A stretch of DNA of 34,111 bases, from positions 1-34,111 of the forward strand of contig JAJRQQ010000012.1 of the NCBI GenBank assembly GCA_024280155.1. Direction: 5' to 3'. Shown in pieces: positions 8,658 through 17,697 of the stretch. Within the stretch, counting starts at the first letter, position 1. Each line of letters opens with the position of its first letter. Position numbers and translations under genes: made by a program. The stretch is from Bacteroidota bacterium (GTDB lineage: Bacteria; Bacteroidota; Bacteroidia; Flavobacteriales_D; Crocinitomicaceae). The notes beneath the pieces are model-generated. The model saw only the letters and a program-made list of their open reading frames with translations, had not been told where the DNA came from and did not search any database.

Positions 8658-9650
8658 ATGAAAGAAAAAAGAACTTCACTAAACGATATTGCTAAAGCAT
8701 TAGGTGTCTCAAAAGCAACCGTTTCATTTGTTTTGAATGGAAAGGGAGATGAATTTAATATCAGTAAAAATAAGCAAGAGCTCGTAAAAGCAAAAGCAGT
8801 TGAATTGTCTTACGTTCCAAATTTTTTCGCAAAAAGTCTTCGACAAGGTGAAACCAAAACCATAGGACTTGTGTTGCCCGATATTTCAAATCCATTCTAC
8901 GCCGAAATCTGTAAAATAATTCAAGAGAATTTGTATGCTCAAGGCTATAATACATTTATTGTAAATACGAATGACGATATACAAGTAGAGAAAGTTCTAA
9001 TGAATGAATTGATTCAACGAAGTATTGATGGAATGATTATCGCACCGAGTAATAATATTAATGAGTTGATTCCGATTTTGCGCTCTACTCACATCCCAGT
9101 TGTTTTTACAGATAGACCAGGTGATCATGAAGCTGATTTTGTTGGAGTGGATAATATTAAAGAAGCAGAAAAATTAATACATTCGTTTTCTGTAAAACCA
9201 AAAAGAATAAGCGCGCTAGTTCCTTCTCCTTCCAATGTGTCAACGATACAAGATAGAATTGAAGGAATTAAATTGGCCTGTGAGAAAGATAATATAGAAT
9301 TTGAATATGTTGATTTACCAGAAGAGCAATCTTCAATTGATGAATTAATTAAAGAACAAATCGATAAAGGAACAGATTCTATTGTTACATTTAATAATCA
9401 ATGTACTTATCCTGTCTTAGCAACGTTGAGAAAGTTAAATATCAAGATGCCAAAATCAGTTCGTTTAATTTCTTTTGATGACAATCCTGCATTTGAATAC
9501 ATGGAAACACCAATTAGTGCAATCAGGCAACCAATTATTGAGATTGCTAATCAAACGGCAGATAGAATGTATTCTCGAATTAAAGAAAATAAAAAACCTG
9601 GAGAACATTTTATACTTCCTTGTGAATTTATGGCAAGAGGATCGCACTAA
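8658..9650 (+). CDS. LacI/GalR family transcriptional regulator
   Basis: The 330-residue protein begins with a LacI helix-turn-helix (about 6-50: SLNDIAKALGVSKATVSFVLNG, with the SYVPNFFAKSLR hinge region). A periplasmic-binding-protein-like effector domain follows (TIGLVLPDISNPFYAEICKI, DGMIIAPS, VFTDRPG, LISFDDNPAFEY), ending AIRQPIIEIANQTADRM. The family binds palindromic operators and usually responds to sugars or nucleosides. ATG 8658 is chosen because the upstream TTG lies in the -7 box. It converges on the deoC-ALDH operon; control of that operon is plausible but unproven, since no paired operators are evident. Confidence 0.92.
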   Translation: MKEKRTSLNDIAKALGVSKATVSFVLNGKGDEFNISKNKQELVKAKAVELSYVPNFFAKSLRQGETKTIGLVLPDISNPFYAEICKIIQENLYAQGYNTFIVNTNDDIQVEKVLMNELIQRSIDGMIIAPSNNINELIPILRSTHIPVVFTDRPGDHEADFVGVDNIKEAEKLIHSFSVKPKRISALVPSPSNVSTIQDRIEGIKLACEKDNIEFEYVDLPEEQSSIDELIKEQIDKGTDSIVTFNNQCTYPVLATLRKLNIKMPKSVRLISFDDNPAFEYMETPISAIRQPIIEIANQTADRMYSRIKENKKPGEHFILPCEFMARGSH

Positions 9651-9681
9651 ATTTGACAACAATTATTTATTATATACACAG

Positions 9682-9714
9682 AAAGCCTTGAACATTACAT
9701 TCAAGGCTTTTTGG
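9682..9714. terminator. Probably bidirectional terminator between convergent genes
   Basis: AAAGCCTTGA (9682-9691) pairs perfectly with TCAAGGCTTT (9701-9710) around a 9-base loop. It lies between the LacI-type gene and the end of the minus-strand ALDH operon and could serve both. Confidence 0.8.
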
Positions 9715-9729
9715 TTCTTATTAAAAGAA

Positions 9730-10614
9730 TTAATATGAACTCGTAGCGCCACCAATATTTTCAATTGGATGCCATGTAGTTTTTACTTCTTGGCAATCAC
9801 TGATCATATAAAGATTTTGAGCGTCTTCTTTCATCCAATCTTCATCGTAAGTTTGAATTCGCTTTAAATTTAATGCTGCACTTTCACGTAATTGTTGTAC
9901 AATTTTTTTGTTGCTTCCACCGTAAATCATCCCGTTCACATCCATATGTTCGGTTAAAGGTTTAATCATTTCTTTAGATTCTCCAGTTAGAATATTGACT
10001 ACTCCACCTGGTACGTCCGAAGAATTTAAGACTTCAGCAAATGTAATTGCACAAAGTGGAAGTTCTTTCGATGCAACTACAATACATGTATTTCCACCGG
10101 CAATGATTGGAGCAACCAATGAAACTAATCCAATTAGCGAAGTGCTATTCTCTGCAATAACGCCAATCACTCCTTGAGGTACGTGCATTGAAAAATTAAA
10201 ATGTGATGAAGCAACAGGGTTAATACTTCCGAGAACTTGTGTGTATTTGTCACACCAACCAGCATAATAAACCATTCTGTCAATGGATAAATTAACTTCT
10301 TTCTCTGCTTGCGCTTTTGTTGAACCTTGAAAAATGAGTTCTTCTATGAATTGTGACTTTCTACCTTCTAACATTTCAGCTATTCGGTAAAGAATTTGTC
10401 CACGGTTAAATGCAGCTCGTTCTGACCAACCACCAAAAGCTTTTCGCGCAGCTACAACCGAATTTCTAACATCTTTTCTTGAAGAAAGACAAATGTGCCC
10501 CAATTGCTCTCCCTTTTTATTCAATGGCGTGTAGAATCTTCCAGACTCTGTGCGAGGGAATTTACCACCAATATATATCTTATATGTTTTTAAAACGTTC
10601 AATCTTTCCATCAT
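9730..10614 (-). CDS. Non-catalytic ALDH-like protein (ALDH16 C-terminal-domain-like)
   Basis: This 294-residue protein resembles the NAD-binding half of aldehyde dehydrogenases (YIGGKF, AFGGWSERAAFNRGQILYRI, VPQGVIGVIAENS, VPGGVVNILTG, YGGS) but stops before the catalytic Cys region. The usual PWNFP reads AENSTS, and the Lys of KPAE is displaced (VVASKELPL). It should therefore not oxidise aldehydes itself. It overlaps the complete ALDH gene upstream by one base (TAATG). Together the two total 778 residues, close to single-chain ALDH16 enzymes, which have a full ALDH domain plus a roughly 300-residue ALDH-like C-terminal domain. A structural or partner-subunit role is inference. Confidence 0.82.
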   Translation of the reverse strand: MMERLNVLKTYKIYIGGKFPRTESGRFYTPLNKKGEQLGHICLSSRKDVRNSVVAARKAFGGWSERAAFNRGQILYRIAEMLEGRKSQFIEELIFQGSTKAQAEKEVNLSIDRMVYYAGWCDKYTQVLGSINPVASSHFNFSMHVPQGVIGVIAENSTSLIGLVSLVAPIIAGGNTCIVVASKELPLCAITFAEVLNSSDVPGGVVNILTGESKEMIKPLTEHMDVNGMIYGGSNKKIVQQLRESAALNLKRIQTYDEDWMKEDAQNLYMISDCQEVKTTWHPIENIGGATSSY

Positions 10615-12068
10615 TATTTTAATTTAACATAAGCACTTAATCCGTGAAGACCGCCTTCTCGACCAAATCCACTCTCTTTAAATCCACCAAAAGGGGAAGT
10701 CGGATCAAACTTATTGTACGTATTTGCCCAAATTACACCAGCATTCAACTTTGTTGCTAAATTGAAGATTCTTGAACCTTTATCCGTCCATATTCCAGCG
10801 GCTAATCCGTAAGGTGTATTGTTTGCTTTTTGTATCGCTTCATCAACGGTTCTAAATGTTTGGATAGTTAACACAGGACCAAAAATCTCTTCTTGAACAA
10901 TCGTACTAGATTGAGCAACATCGGTGAATAGAGTTGGTGGACAATAATATCCATTTTTCGGTAATGTACATTCAGGTTGATACATCGTAGCACCTTCTTC
11001 TAAACCAATTTTGATGTATTTATTGATGGAGTCTAACTGCATTTTAGAATTCACAGCACCAATATCTGTGTTTTTATCCATCGGATCACCAATAATCAAT
11101 GAGTTAAGGCGATGTTTTAGTTTGTCAATGACTTTTTCTGCAACAGACTCTTGAATAAATAATCGAGAACCAGCACAACAAACATGTCCTTGATTAAAGA
11201 ATATTCCATTTACAATTCCCTCAACAGCTTGGTCAAGTGGAGCATCTTCAAGAATGATATTTGCAGATTTTCCACCTAATTCTAATGTTGCTTTTTTATC
11301 TGTTCCAGCAATGGTTTTTTGAATGATTTTACCAACTCTCGTAGAGCCTGTGAATGCAATTTTATCGACATCATCGTGTTCTACAATGGCAGCGCCTGTA
11401 TCGCCATAACCAGTAACGATGTTAACAACACCAGGAGGTAAACCTGCATCGTGAATGATTTCTGCCAATTTTAAAGCAGTTAATGGAGTTGTTTCGGCTG
11501 GTTTTAATACCACCGTATTTCCTGTAGCTAAAGCTGGAGCAATTTTCCAAGCTGCCATCAGTAACGGGAAATTCCATGGAGTAATTTGTCCTGCTACACC
11601 TACAGGTTCAACTTTTCGATTAGGAAAAGCATATTCTAATTTATCTGCCCAACCTGCATAGTAGAAAAAATGATTGCAAGCGAGTGGAATATCAATGTCG
11701 CGAGATTCTCTGATTACTTTTCCTGCATCCAATGTTTCAATAACTGCAAATTCTCTTGCTCGTTCTTGCATCAATCGAGCAATACGGTAGATGTATTTCG
11801 CTCTTTCGCTTGGTGTTGTTTTCGACCAAACAGTATCGTAAGCTTTTCTTGCTGCTTTTATAGCTTTGTCAACATCTTTCTCGTTCGCATAAGCAATTTC
11901 AGCAAGTGTTTCGTTGTTTGCAGGATTGATCGTTTTGAAATATTTCCCAGAACTTGGTTTAACCCATTTACCATCGATGTAAAGTACATATTTCTTTTTC
12001 AAATTGATATGAGCAGCACTTTCTGGAGCTGGAGAATAATCCCACGTAATCTTTTTATTCTTTTTCAT
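10614..12068 (-). CDS. NAD(P)-dependent aldehyde dehydrogenase
   Basis: This complete 484-residue ALDH oxidises an aldehyde to its acid in the cytosol. Visible landmarks are the PWNFP oxyanion Asn (166), the KPAE Lys (189), FTGSTRVG, general-base Glu in LELGGKS (263), nucleophile Cys297 in NQGHVCCAGSR, and the EEIFGPVLTI and SPFGGFKESGFGREGG segments. It lies 3 bases after deoC and is coupled to the ALDH-like gene. DeoC releases acetaldehyde, so acetaldehyde is a natural substrate guess; other deoxyribose-derived aldehydes remain possible. Confidence 0.93.
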   Translation of the reverse strand: MKKNKKITWDYSPAPESAAHINLKKKYVLYIDGKWVKPSSGKYFKTINPANNETLAEIAYANEKDVDKAIKAARKAYDTVWSKTTPSERAKYIYRIARLMQERAREFAVIETLDAGKVIRESRDIDIPLACNHFFYYAGWADKLEYAFPNRKVEPVGVAGQITPWNFPLLMAAWKIAPALATGNTVVLKPAETTPLTALKLAEIIHDAGLPPGVVNIVTGYGDTGAAIVEHDDVDKIAFTGSTRVGKIIQKTIAGTDKKATLELGGKSANIILEDAPLDQAVEGIVNGIFFNQGHVCCAGSRLFIQESVAEKVIDKLKHRLNSLIIGDPMDKNTDIGAVNSKMQLDSINKYIKIGLEEGATMYQPECTLPKNGYYCPPTLFTDVAQSSTIVQEEIFGPVLTIQTFRTVDEAIQKANNTPYGLAAGIWTDKGSRIFNLATKLNAGVIWANTYNKFDPTSPFGGFKESGFGREGGLHGLSAYVKLK

Positions 12069-12071
12069 TGT

Positions 12072-12998
12072 TTAATCTTTAGAGAAATAATCAGCTGATT
12101 GGTAAATACCTGTTTCAGCTTTCATTATTTGCATCAATACATCATTAGCTAAGCTGCTTGCACCAAATCTAAACCATTCATTGGTCAACCATTCACCTCC
12201 AAGAACTTCTTTTACCATTACGAGGTTGTGAAGAGCTAGTTTAGAATTAGAGATTCCGCCTGCAGGTTTCATTCCAATTTGAATTCCTGTTGCTAATTTA
12301 AAATCACGAATTGCTTCTAGCATAGTATACGTCACCTGTAAAGTTGCAGCAGGTTGAATTTTTCCAGTAGAAGTCTTAATAAAATCAGCCCCAGCATACA
12401 TTGCAATATCACTTGCTCGTCGAACATTATCTAACGTGACTAATTCTCCTGTTTCTAGGATGACTTTTAATCGTGCTTTACCACAAGCTTCTTTAATAGT
12501 TGCAATTTCATCAAAAACATAATTGTATTCACCTGAAAGAAATTTCCCACGAGAAATGACCATATCGATTTCATCAGCACCTTGAGAAACAGCAAATTTA
12601 GTGTCTCTGATTTTTATATCGAGAGGTGCTTGACCACTTGGGAAGGCAGTAGAAACAGATGCTACATTCACTCCCGATCCTTCAACTGCTTTAACTGCCG
12701 TTTCAACCATTGATGGATATACGCAAACCGCTGCAACATTTGGCAGACCAGGATGTACGTCATGGAGATGTTGTGCCTTAAAACACATTTGTTTCACTTT
12801 TCCAGGAGTATCTTTTCCTTCAAGCGTTGTAAGGTCGATCATGTTAAGAATCATTTTTAAACCTTGCATTTTTGTGGTAGATTTAATGCTTCTTGTTTGG
12901 AAACGTGCAACTCTTTCTTCTACTCCTACTTTATCAATACATGGTGACTGTGTAAAGTCTGGAATTGAAAATGTTTTATTTTTTTTGAGAATACTCAT
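12072..12998 (-). CDS. deoC: Deoxyribose-phosphate aldolase
   Basis: DeoC splits 2-deoxyribose 5-phosphate into acetaldehyde and glyceraldehyde 3-phosphate in deoxynucleoside catabolism. The 308-residue protein shows the Schiff-base Lys208 in DFIKTSTGK, the acidic ADEIDMV segment (Asp145), GMKPAGGI with the second active-site Lys, and FRFGASSL near the end. It has an N-terminal extension over the roughly 250-residue E. coli enzyme, like the longer, eukaryote-type DERA class. It is the first gene of a minus-strand operon with two ALDH-type genes, so its acetaldehyde product may be oxidised directly. Confidence 0.95.
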   Translation of the reverse strand: MSILKKNKTFSIPDFTQSPCIDKVGVEERVARFQTRSIKSTTKMQGLKMILNMIDLTTLEGKDTPGKVKQMCFKAQHLHDVHPGLPNVAAVCVYPSMVETAVKAVEGSGVNVASVSTAFPSGQAPLDIKIRDTKFAVSQGADEIDMVISRGKFLSGEYNYVFDEIATIKEACGKARLKVILETGELVTLDNVRRASDIAMYAGADFIKTSTGKIQPAATLQVTYTMLEAIRDFKLATGIQIGMKPAGGISNSKLALHNLVMVKEVLGGEWLTNEWFRFGASSLANDVLMQIMKAETGIYQSADYFSKD

Positions 12999-13017
12999 GT
13001 AGTAAATAATTATTTAA

Positions 13018-13025
13018 CAAATATA
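13018..13025 (-). promoter_or_regulatory. Promoter -7 box of the deoC operon
   Basis: On the minus strand TATATTTG matches TAnnTTTG exactly, 20 bases before the deoC ATG. A clear -33 box was not seen. Confidence 0.55.
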
Positions 13026-13041
13026 AGATTGTTTGACAAAA

Positions 13042-13066
13042 GAAAAGACCCGTAGAGGGTCTTTTC
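13042..13066 (-). terminator. Terminator of the MORN-repeat gene
   Basis: A perfect 10-bp stem, GAAAAGACCC (13042-13051) with GGGTCTTTTC (13057-13066), has a 5-base loop. It follows the stop of the minus-strand MORN gene and separates it from the deoC promoter. Confidence 0.85.
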
Positions 13067-13089
13067 AATTATAAATATTTTTGGTTGTC

Positions 13090-13959
13090 TTAAAGTTGTC
13101 CGTCAGAATGGTACACACCTTTTTTGAATACTTTAACTTTCAATAAAATTCCATCAGAATCGTACTCGTAAACTTTTCCATCCCAAAGTACACCATTTCT
13201 GAAGTCTCCATCTTGCCATATTTCATCAGCAGCATTGAAGAGTTTGTTATAATCGTTTGGTTTAAACTCTGCACCTTTTGTTCTGATGATATCTACCTTA
13301 GGAGCTTTTTCTTGTGAAGCTGAAGGATTTTCCGAAGTAATAGGTGGATTGACCGGCTCTACTGGTTTAATTTCAATCACAGAACCATCTGTTCCATAGT
13401 TGATAATTTCTTTAACATCTCCATTCTCATAATAGCGAGTAGCTTCTCCTGTTGGAGTTCCATTTATAGATGTAAATTCAAATTCAACTTGCCCATTTGG
13501 GTAATAAAACTTAACAGGTCCTTCTTCTTTTCCTTCGTTGTTGTAAACCGCTTCGTATTCAACCACTCCATTTTCGTACACACGCGTTAAAGTGTCTTTG
13601 TATTTGTTTCTGTCCCAAGTTCCTTTTTCTCGAACTTCACCATTAGCATGGTACTTAATAAAAGGACCACTTGGTCTATTGTTGATATAAGTTCCTTCCA
13701 ATCTTTTGGTCACACCATCACGATGATACTTTACCCAAAGCCCTTCTCTTCTGTCATTCTTATATGTGCCTTCTTCAATTTTTCCATCTTCAGGATAACC
13801 CATTGAAGGGCGGTCTTTACCTAAGTAAACCCACACACCTTGTTTACGCCCTTGATTGTCAGAAACATTTGTTTCACCTCCTTGGTCATCTGCCGAAAAA
13901 GCAAAAGTAGAGGACAAAAATCCAATAAACAATAGCAATAATAGTTTCTTTAGCGTCAT
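13090..13959 (-). CDS. Secreted MORN-repeat protein
   Basis: The 289-residue product has a signal peptide (KKLLLLLFIGFLSSTFAFSA) and then MORN/YwqK-type repeats of about 22-25 residues from about 35 to 190, such as EGTYKNDRREGLWVKYH, EGTYINNRPSGPFIKYHANG and EGPVKFYYPNGQVEFEF. A Pro/Glu-rich linker (about 195-225, PVEPVNPPI) leads to a short C-terminal domain ending DGKVYEYDSDGILLKVKVF. The repeats form beta hairpins; in Bacteroidota such proteins are common but functionally uncharacterised. It appears to be a single-gene transcript with its own promoter and terminator. Confidence 0.85.
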   Translation of the reverse strand: MTLKKLLLLLFIGFLSSTFAFSADDQGGETNVSDNQGRKQGVWVYLGKDRPSMGYPEDGKIEEGTYKNDRREGLWVKYHRDGVTKRLEGTYINNRPSGPFIKYHANGEVREKGTWDRNKYKDTLTRVYENGVVEYEAVYNNEGKEEGPVKFYYPNGQVEFEFTSINGTPTGEATRYYENGDVKEIINYGTDGSVIEIKPVEPVNPPITSENPSASQEKAPKVDIIRTKGAEFKPNDYNKLFNAADEIWQDGDFRNGVLWDGKVYEYDSDGILLKVKVFKKGVYHSDGQL

Positions 13960-14002
13960 CTTTTAAATTATTTTAACATGGAGAGTGTCAATAGTTCTTG
14001 AA

Positions 14003-14033
14003 CGAAAATACATATTCATTCTCGTTTGACAAA
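14003..14033 (-). promoter_or_regulatory. Candidate promoter of the MORN-repeat gene
   Basis: On the minus strand TTTG (14030-14033), a 19-base spacer and TATTTTCG (14003-14010) approximate the Bacteroidota TTTG-N19-21-TAnnTTTG pattern, with one -7 mismatch, about 44 bases before the ATG. The rest of the 173-base gap to the next gene holds nothing recognisable. Confidence 0.4.
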
Positions 14034-14132
14034 ATATTTATTTCATTTTTCGGCAAACCCCTTTTTTTTATCGATGAATAAAATAGGTGTAGTATGTATG
14101 TTTTGCTGTTTAAAGTGTTGTAGATTGATGTT

Positions 14133-15089
14133 TTAACTGTTTTTTAAAAGATTTACATCTACGTGGTTTAACATCACTTTTACCAAAGATTCTGTGGAAA
14201 ATTTTTCTTTCCAACCCCAATCTACTCGTGCGTTAGAATCGTCGATTGATCTTGGCCAAGTGTCTGCAATATCCTGTCTGAAATCAGGGACGTATTTAGC
14301 TTTAAATTCGGGCATTAATTTCTGAATTTCTTCCGTTAATTCTTTTGGAGAGAAGCTGCAGCCAGAAAGATTATAGGAAGAACGAATCTTTATGTTATCA
14401 GAATCACTTTCCATTAATTCAATCGTTGCTCGAATAGCATCCTCCATATACATCATTGGCAACGTTGTGTCTTCTTTTAGGAAAGAAGTAAACTCATTAC
14501 CCAGTTTTGCTTGGTAGAATATATCTACAGCATAATCTGTTGTTCCGCCACCGGGTAAGCTTGTGTAAGAGATTAGACCAGGGTAACGAATACTTCTTAC
14601 GTCTACACCATAGTTGTTAGCATAGTATTCACACCACCTTTCTCCGGCTAATTTAGAAATTCCATAGACAGTTGAAGGTTCCATAATTGTTAGTTGTGGA
14701 GTGTTTTCTGGAGGAGTTGTTGGTCCGAAAACGGCAATTGAACTTGGCCAAAAAACTTTTTTCAAATGTTTTTCTTTGGCTAGATCGAGAATTGTGAATA
14801 ATCCTTCCATGTTTAATTTCCAAGCAAAAGCTGGGTTTTTCTCTGCTGTAGCACTGAGCAATGCTGCGAGTAGATAGACTTCATCAATCTTGTTCTTGAT
14901 TATGAAGCTACGTACAAATTCTTTGTCTAGAACATCCATTTTAACATATGGACCACCAACTAGTTTTTCTGGACAATCATCTTTCAGGTCAGCAGCAAAA
15001 ACATGTTCGTCTCCTTTTAATTCACGGAGTGATAAAACTAATTCTGTTCCAATTTGACCACCTGCACCAATTACTAATATCTTACTCAT
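14133..15089 (-). CDS. SDR-type L-threonine 3-dehydrogenase (NAD-dependent epimerase/dehydratase family)
   Basis: From MSKILVIGAGGQIGTE the product has 318 residues, the usual length for short-chain threonine dehydrogenases. It shows the Rossmann GAGGQIG loop, an ALLSATAEKNP segment, the catalytic YGISK (YxxxK) and the family-specific GGGTTDYAVDIFY and LPMMYMEDAIRAT stretches. It oxidises L-threonine to 2-amino-3-ketobutyrate in threonine breakdown. The frame is open 27 codons further upstream, but that extension is hydrophobic and unlike the family, so the start at 15089 (or 15092) is preferred. It diverges from hmgA across about 193 bases. Confidence 0.87.
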   Translation of the reverse strand: MSKILVIGAGGQIGTELVLSLRELKGDEHVFAADLKDDCPEKLVGGPYVKMDVLDKEFVRSFIIKNKIDEVYLLAALLSATAEKNPAFAWKLNMEGLFTILDLAKEKHLKKVFWPSSIAVFGPTTPPENTPQLTIMEPSTVYGISKLAGERWCEYYANNYGVDVRSIRYPGLISYTSLPGGGTTDYAVDIFYQAKLGNEFTSFLKEDTTLPMMYMEDAIRATIELMESDSDNIKIRSSYNLSGCSFSPKELTEEIQKLMPEFKAKYVPDFRQDIADTWPRSIDDSNARVDWGWKEKFSTESLVKVMLNHVDVNLLKNS

Positions 15090-15285
15090 CATTCTAATTT
15101 TTGAAAGTACAAAGAGAATGATAATTTCATAAAAAACCAATTTCAAAGAAGAAAAGGTGAGAAATATCATTTTTTAATTAGTAATCTAATCGTAGTATTG
15201 CACTAAATCGTTATTTTTATCAATTATTCTTGAATTCGTCCTTTATAAAAGAATGTTTTTAGGAATAGTTTAAACTTTATTTTAT

Positions 15286-16446
15286 ATGTCAAGATATCAT
15301 AAGTTGGGAAAAATCCCACATAAAAGGCACACTACTTTTAAAAAAGAAGACGGTAGTTTGTATCAAGAAGAATTGTTTGGGACGGCTGGTTTCGCAGGAA
15401 TGTCATCTTTAATTTATCACATTTATCCTCCAACAGTAGTTAGCGAGATTAAGAAAGTGAAAGACATGGCACCGAAGATTGCGGTTGAGAAAAATATGAA
15501 AGCCTTAAGTTTTAAGGGATTCTCATTAAAGCCTGAAGAAGACTATTTAGATAGCCGAAAAATTCTTTTTGTAAACAATGATATGAAGATCGGTCTTGCT
15601 GCACCAAAATCATTCTCAAAAGATTATTTTTATAGAAATGGAGATTCTGATGAGATGCTTTTTATTCATATCGGTTCAGGGAAATTAAGAACAATGTATG
15701 GTAGTATTGACTTTAAATACGGTGATTATCTAATCATACCAAAAGGAACAACGTATCAAATTGATTTTGATACAGAAGACAATCGAATTCTTTTTATAGA
15801 ATCAAAAGCTGCTATTACTACGCCTGATAGATATAGAAACAATTATGGTCAATTTTTAGAGCATTCTCCATTCTGTGAGAGAGATTTTAGATTGCCTGAA
15901 AATTTAGAAACCTTTGATGAAAAAGGGAAATTTAAAGTGTTGTCTAAAAAACAAGATGTTTTATGGGAATACACGCACGAAAATCATCCGTTTGATGTTG
16001 TAGGTTGGGATGGATTTAATTATCCATATGCTTTTTCAATTTTTGATTTCGAACCAATAACTGGACGAGTACATTTGCCTCCTCCAATTCACCAACAATG
16101 GGAGTCTGCAGGGTTTGTTGTTTGCTCATTTGTTCCAAGAATGTACGATTATCATCCAGAAGCTATTCCTGCGCCATACCATCATTCAAACATTGATTCT
16201 GATGAATTGCTTTATTACGTTGATGGTGATTTTATGAGTAGAAATAACATTGATAAAGGACAAATCACTTTACATACTGGAGGAATCCCTCACGGACCTC
16301 ATCCAGGAGCGATCGAGAGAAGTGTCGGTAAAGAAAAAACAGAAGAAATGGCTGTTATGATTGATCCTTTTTCTCCTGTGATGATTACGGAAGATGCAAT
16401 GAATTTACAAGTAGAAGATTATTATAAATCATGGTTGATAGATTAA
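15286..16446 (+). CDS. hmgA: Homogentisate 1,2-dioxygenase
   Basis: This 386-residue cupin enzyme opens homogentisate to maleylacetoacetate using Fe(II), the third step of tyrosine breakdown. It begins with the typical YHKLGKIPHKRHTTF and has PKGTTYQIDF in the first cupin half. Candidate iron ligands lie in PYHHSNIDSDE (His300, with Asp306 or Glu307) and GGIPHGPHPG (His336). It is about 60 residues shorter than human HGD but normal for the bacterial short form. It lies 36 bases before hppD in pathway order reversed, as one transcript. Fumarylacetoacetase and maleylacetoacetate isomerase genes are not in this window. Confidence 0.94.
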   Translation: MSRYHKLGKIPHKRHTTFKKEDGSLYQEELFGTAGFAGMSSLIYHIYPPTVVSEIKKVKDMAPKIAVEKNMKALSFKGFSLKPEEDYLDSRKILFVNNDMKIGLAAPKSFSKDYFYRNGDSDEMLFIHIGSGKLRTMYGSIDFKYGDYLIIPKGTTYQIDFDTEDNRILFIESKAAITTPDRYRNNYGQFLEHSPFCERDFRLPENLETFDEKGKFKVLSKKQDVLWEYTHENHPFDVVGWDGFNYPYAFSIFDFEPITGRVHLPPPIHQQWESAGFVVCSFVPRMYDYHPEAIPAPYHHSNIDSDELLYYVDGDFMSRNNIDKGQITLHTGGIPHGPHPGAIERSVGKEKTEEMAVMIDPFSPVMITEDAMNLQVEDYYKSWLID

Positions 16447-16482
16447 TTAAAAGTCTGTTAATTGTAAAAAAATATTTTAGTT

Positions 16483-17640
16483 ATGAGTGATTTGAAAAAT
16501 GTAAAAAATTTTAATTACGGTTTAGAAAAAATTTTTGATGAAGCAGAAGATTTTTTGCCAATCATGGGTACTGATTATGTTGAATATTATGTAGGTAATG
16601 CTAAGCAAGCAGCTCACTTTTATAAAACAGCACTTGGTTTTCAGTCTTTAGCTTATGCTGGTTTAGAAACTGGGATGAAAGATCGGACTTCTTATGTTGT
16701 TGTACAAGATAAAATTAGATTGATTTTTACTACTCCAATGCCAAATGATGAAAATCAAGAAATATTTGATCACATCACTAAACATGGAGATGGTGTAAAA
16801 GTAATTGCTCTTTGGGTAGAGGATGCTCGAAAATCTTGGGAAGAAACAACAAAAAGAGGTGCTAAATCCTATTTTGAACCGCGTGTCGAAAAAGATGCAG
16901 ACGGAGAGGTGGTTAGAGCAGGTATTCATACTTATGGAGATACTGTACATATTTTTGTGGAGCGTAAGAACTATAAAGGTGTGTTTATGCCAAAGTTTGA
17001 AAAATGGGAATCACATTACAATCCTACTTCTTGTGGATTAAAATTTATTGACCACATGGTTGGGAATGTTGATTGGGGACAAATGAATGTTTGGGGTAAA
17101 TTCTACAAAGAAGTGATGGGGTTCGCACAATTAATTTCTTTCGATGATAAAGATATTTCTACTGATGTTACTGCGTTGATGTCAAAAGTAATGACGAATG
17201 GTAACGGTCGAATTAAGTTCCCTATCAATGAACCAGCTGAAGGTAAAAAGAAGTCTCAAATTGAAGAGTATATCGATTTTTATGGTGGTGCTGGTGTTCA
17301 ACATATTGCTGTCGCTACAGATGATATCGTTTTCACTGTTTCTGAAATGAAAAAGCGTGGCGTTGAATTCTTATATGTTCCAGGAGCTTATTATGATACT
17401 GTTGGTGACCGTGTAGGAGAAATTGCTGAGGATATGGCAATTCTAAAAGAACATGGAATTATGGTGGATAGAGATGATGAAGGGTATTTACTTCAAATTT
17501 TTACTAAACCATTAACCGATCGACCAACTTTGTTCTTTGAAATTATTCAACGAAAAGGGGCGCAATCTTTTGGTAAAGGAAACTTTAAAGCTTTGTTTGA
17601 ATCAATTGAGGCAGAACAAGCAAGAAGAGGAACTCTTTAA
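16483..17640 (+). CDS. hppD: 4-hydroxyphenylpyruvate dioxygenase
   Basis: This 385-residue Fe(II) enzyme turns 4-hydroxyphenylpyruvate into homogentisate, the substrate of the upstream enzyme. Two vicinal-oxygen-chelate domains are visible: the first begins VEYYVGNAKQAAHFYKTALG, the second KFIDHMVGNV. The metal triad is His191 (FIDHMVG), His274 (GVQHIAVATDD) and Glu353 (LFFEIIQRKG), and the C-terminal gating helix GNFKALFESIEAEQARRG is intact. It forms an operon with hmgA and ends before a strong terminator. Confidence 0.96.
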   Translation: MSDLKNVKNFNYGLEKIFDEAEDFLPIMGTDYVEYYVGNAKQAAHFYKTALGFQSLAYAGLETGMKDRTSYVVVQDKIRLIFTTPMPNDENQEIFDHITKHGDGVKVIALWVEDARKSWEETTKRGAKSYFEPRVEKDADGEVVRAGIHTYGDTVHIFVERKNYKGVFMPKFEKWESHYNPTSCGLKFIDHMVGNVDWGQMNVWGKFYKEVMGFAQLISFDDKDISTDVTALMSKVMTNGNGRIKFPINEPAEGKKKSQIEEYIDFYGGAGVQHIAVATDDIVFTVSEMKKRGVEFLYVPGAYYDTVGDRVGEIAEDMAILKEHGIMVDRDDEGYLLQIFTKPLTDRPTLFFEIIQRKGAQSFGKGNFKALFESIEAEQARRGTL

Positions 17641-17662
17641 TTTTAAAAAATAGACCCGTATT

Positions 17663-17693
17663 AAAAGGCTGCTCATTTGAGTAGCCTTTTTTT
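17663..17693 (+). terminator. Terminator of the hmgA-hppD operon
   Basis: AAAAGGCTGCTC (17663-17674) pairs with GAGTAGCCTTTT (17679-17690), one G-U pair, around a 4-base loop, followed by more T. Confidence 0.9.
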
Positions 17694-17697
17694 ATAA

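Noticed and set aside
11670-12098. Long plus-strand frame opposite the ALDH gene
   Set aside because: Antisense shadow of a clear ALDH gene; Ser/Phe/Cys-rich composition without domain sequence.
13003-13016. TAAATAATTATTTA palindrome between the deoC -7 box and its start as an operator
   Set aside because: Pure A/T palindromes of this size are common by chance in this composition, and LacI-type sites usually have a central CG.
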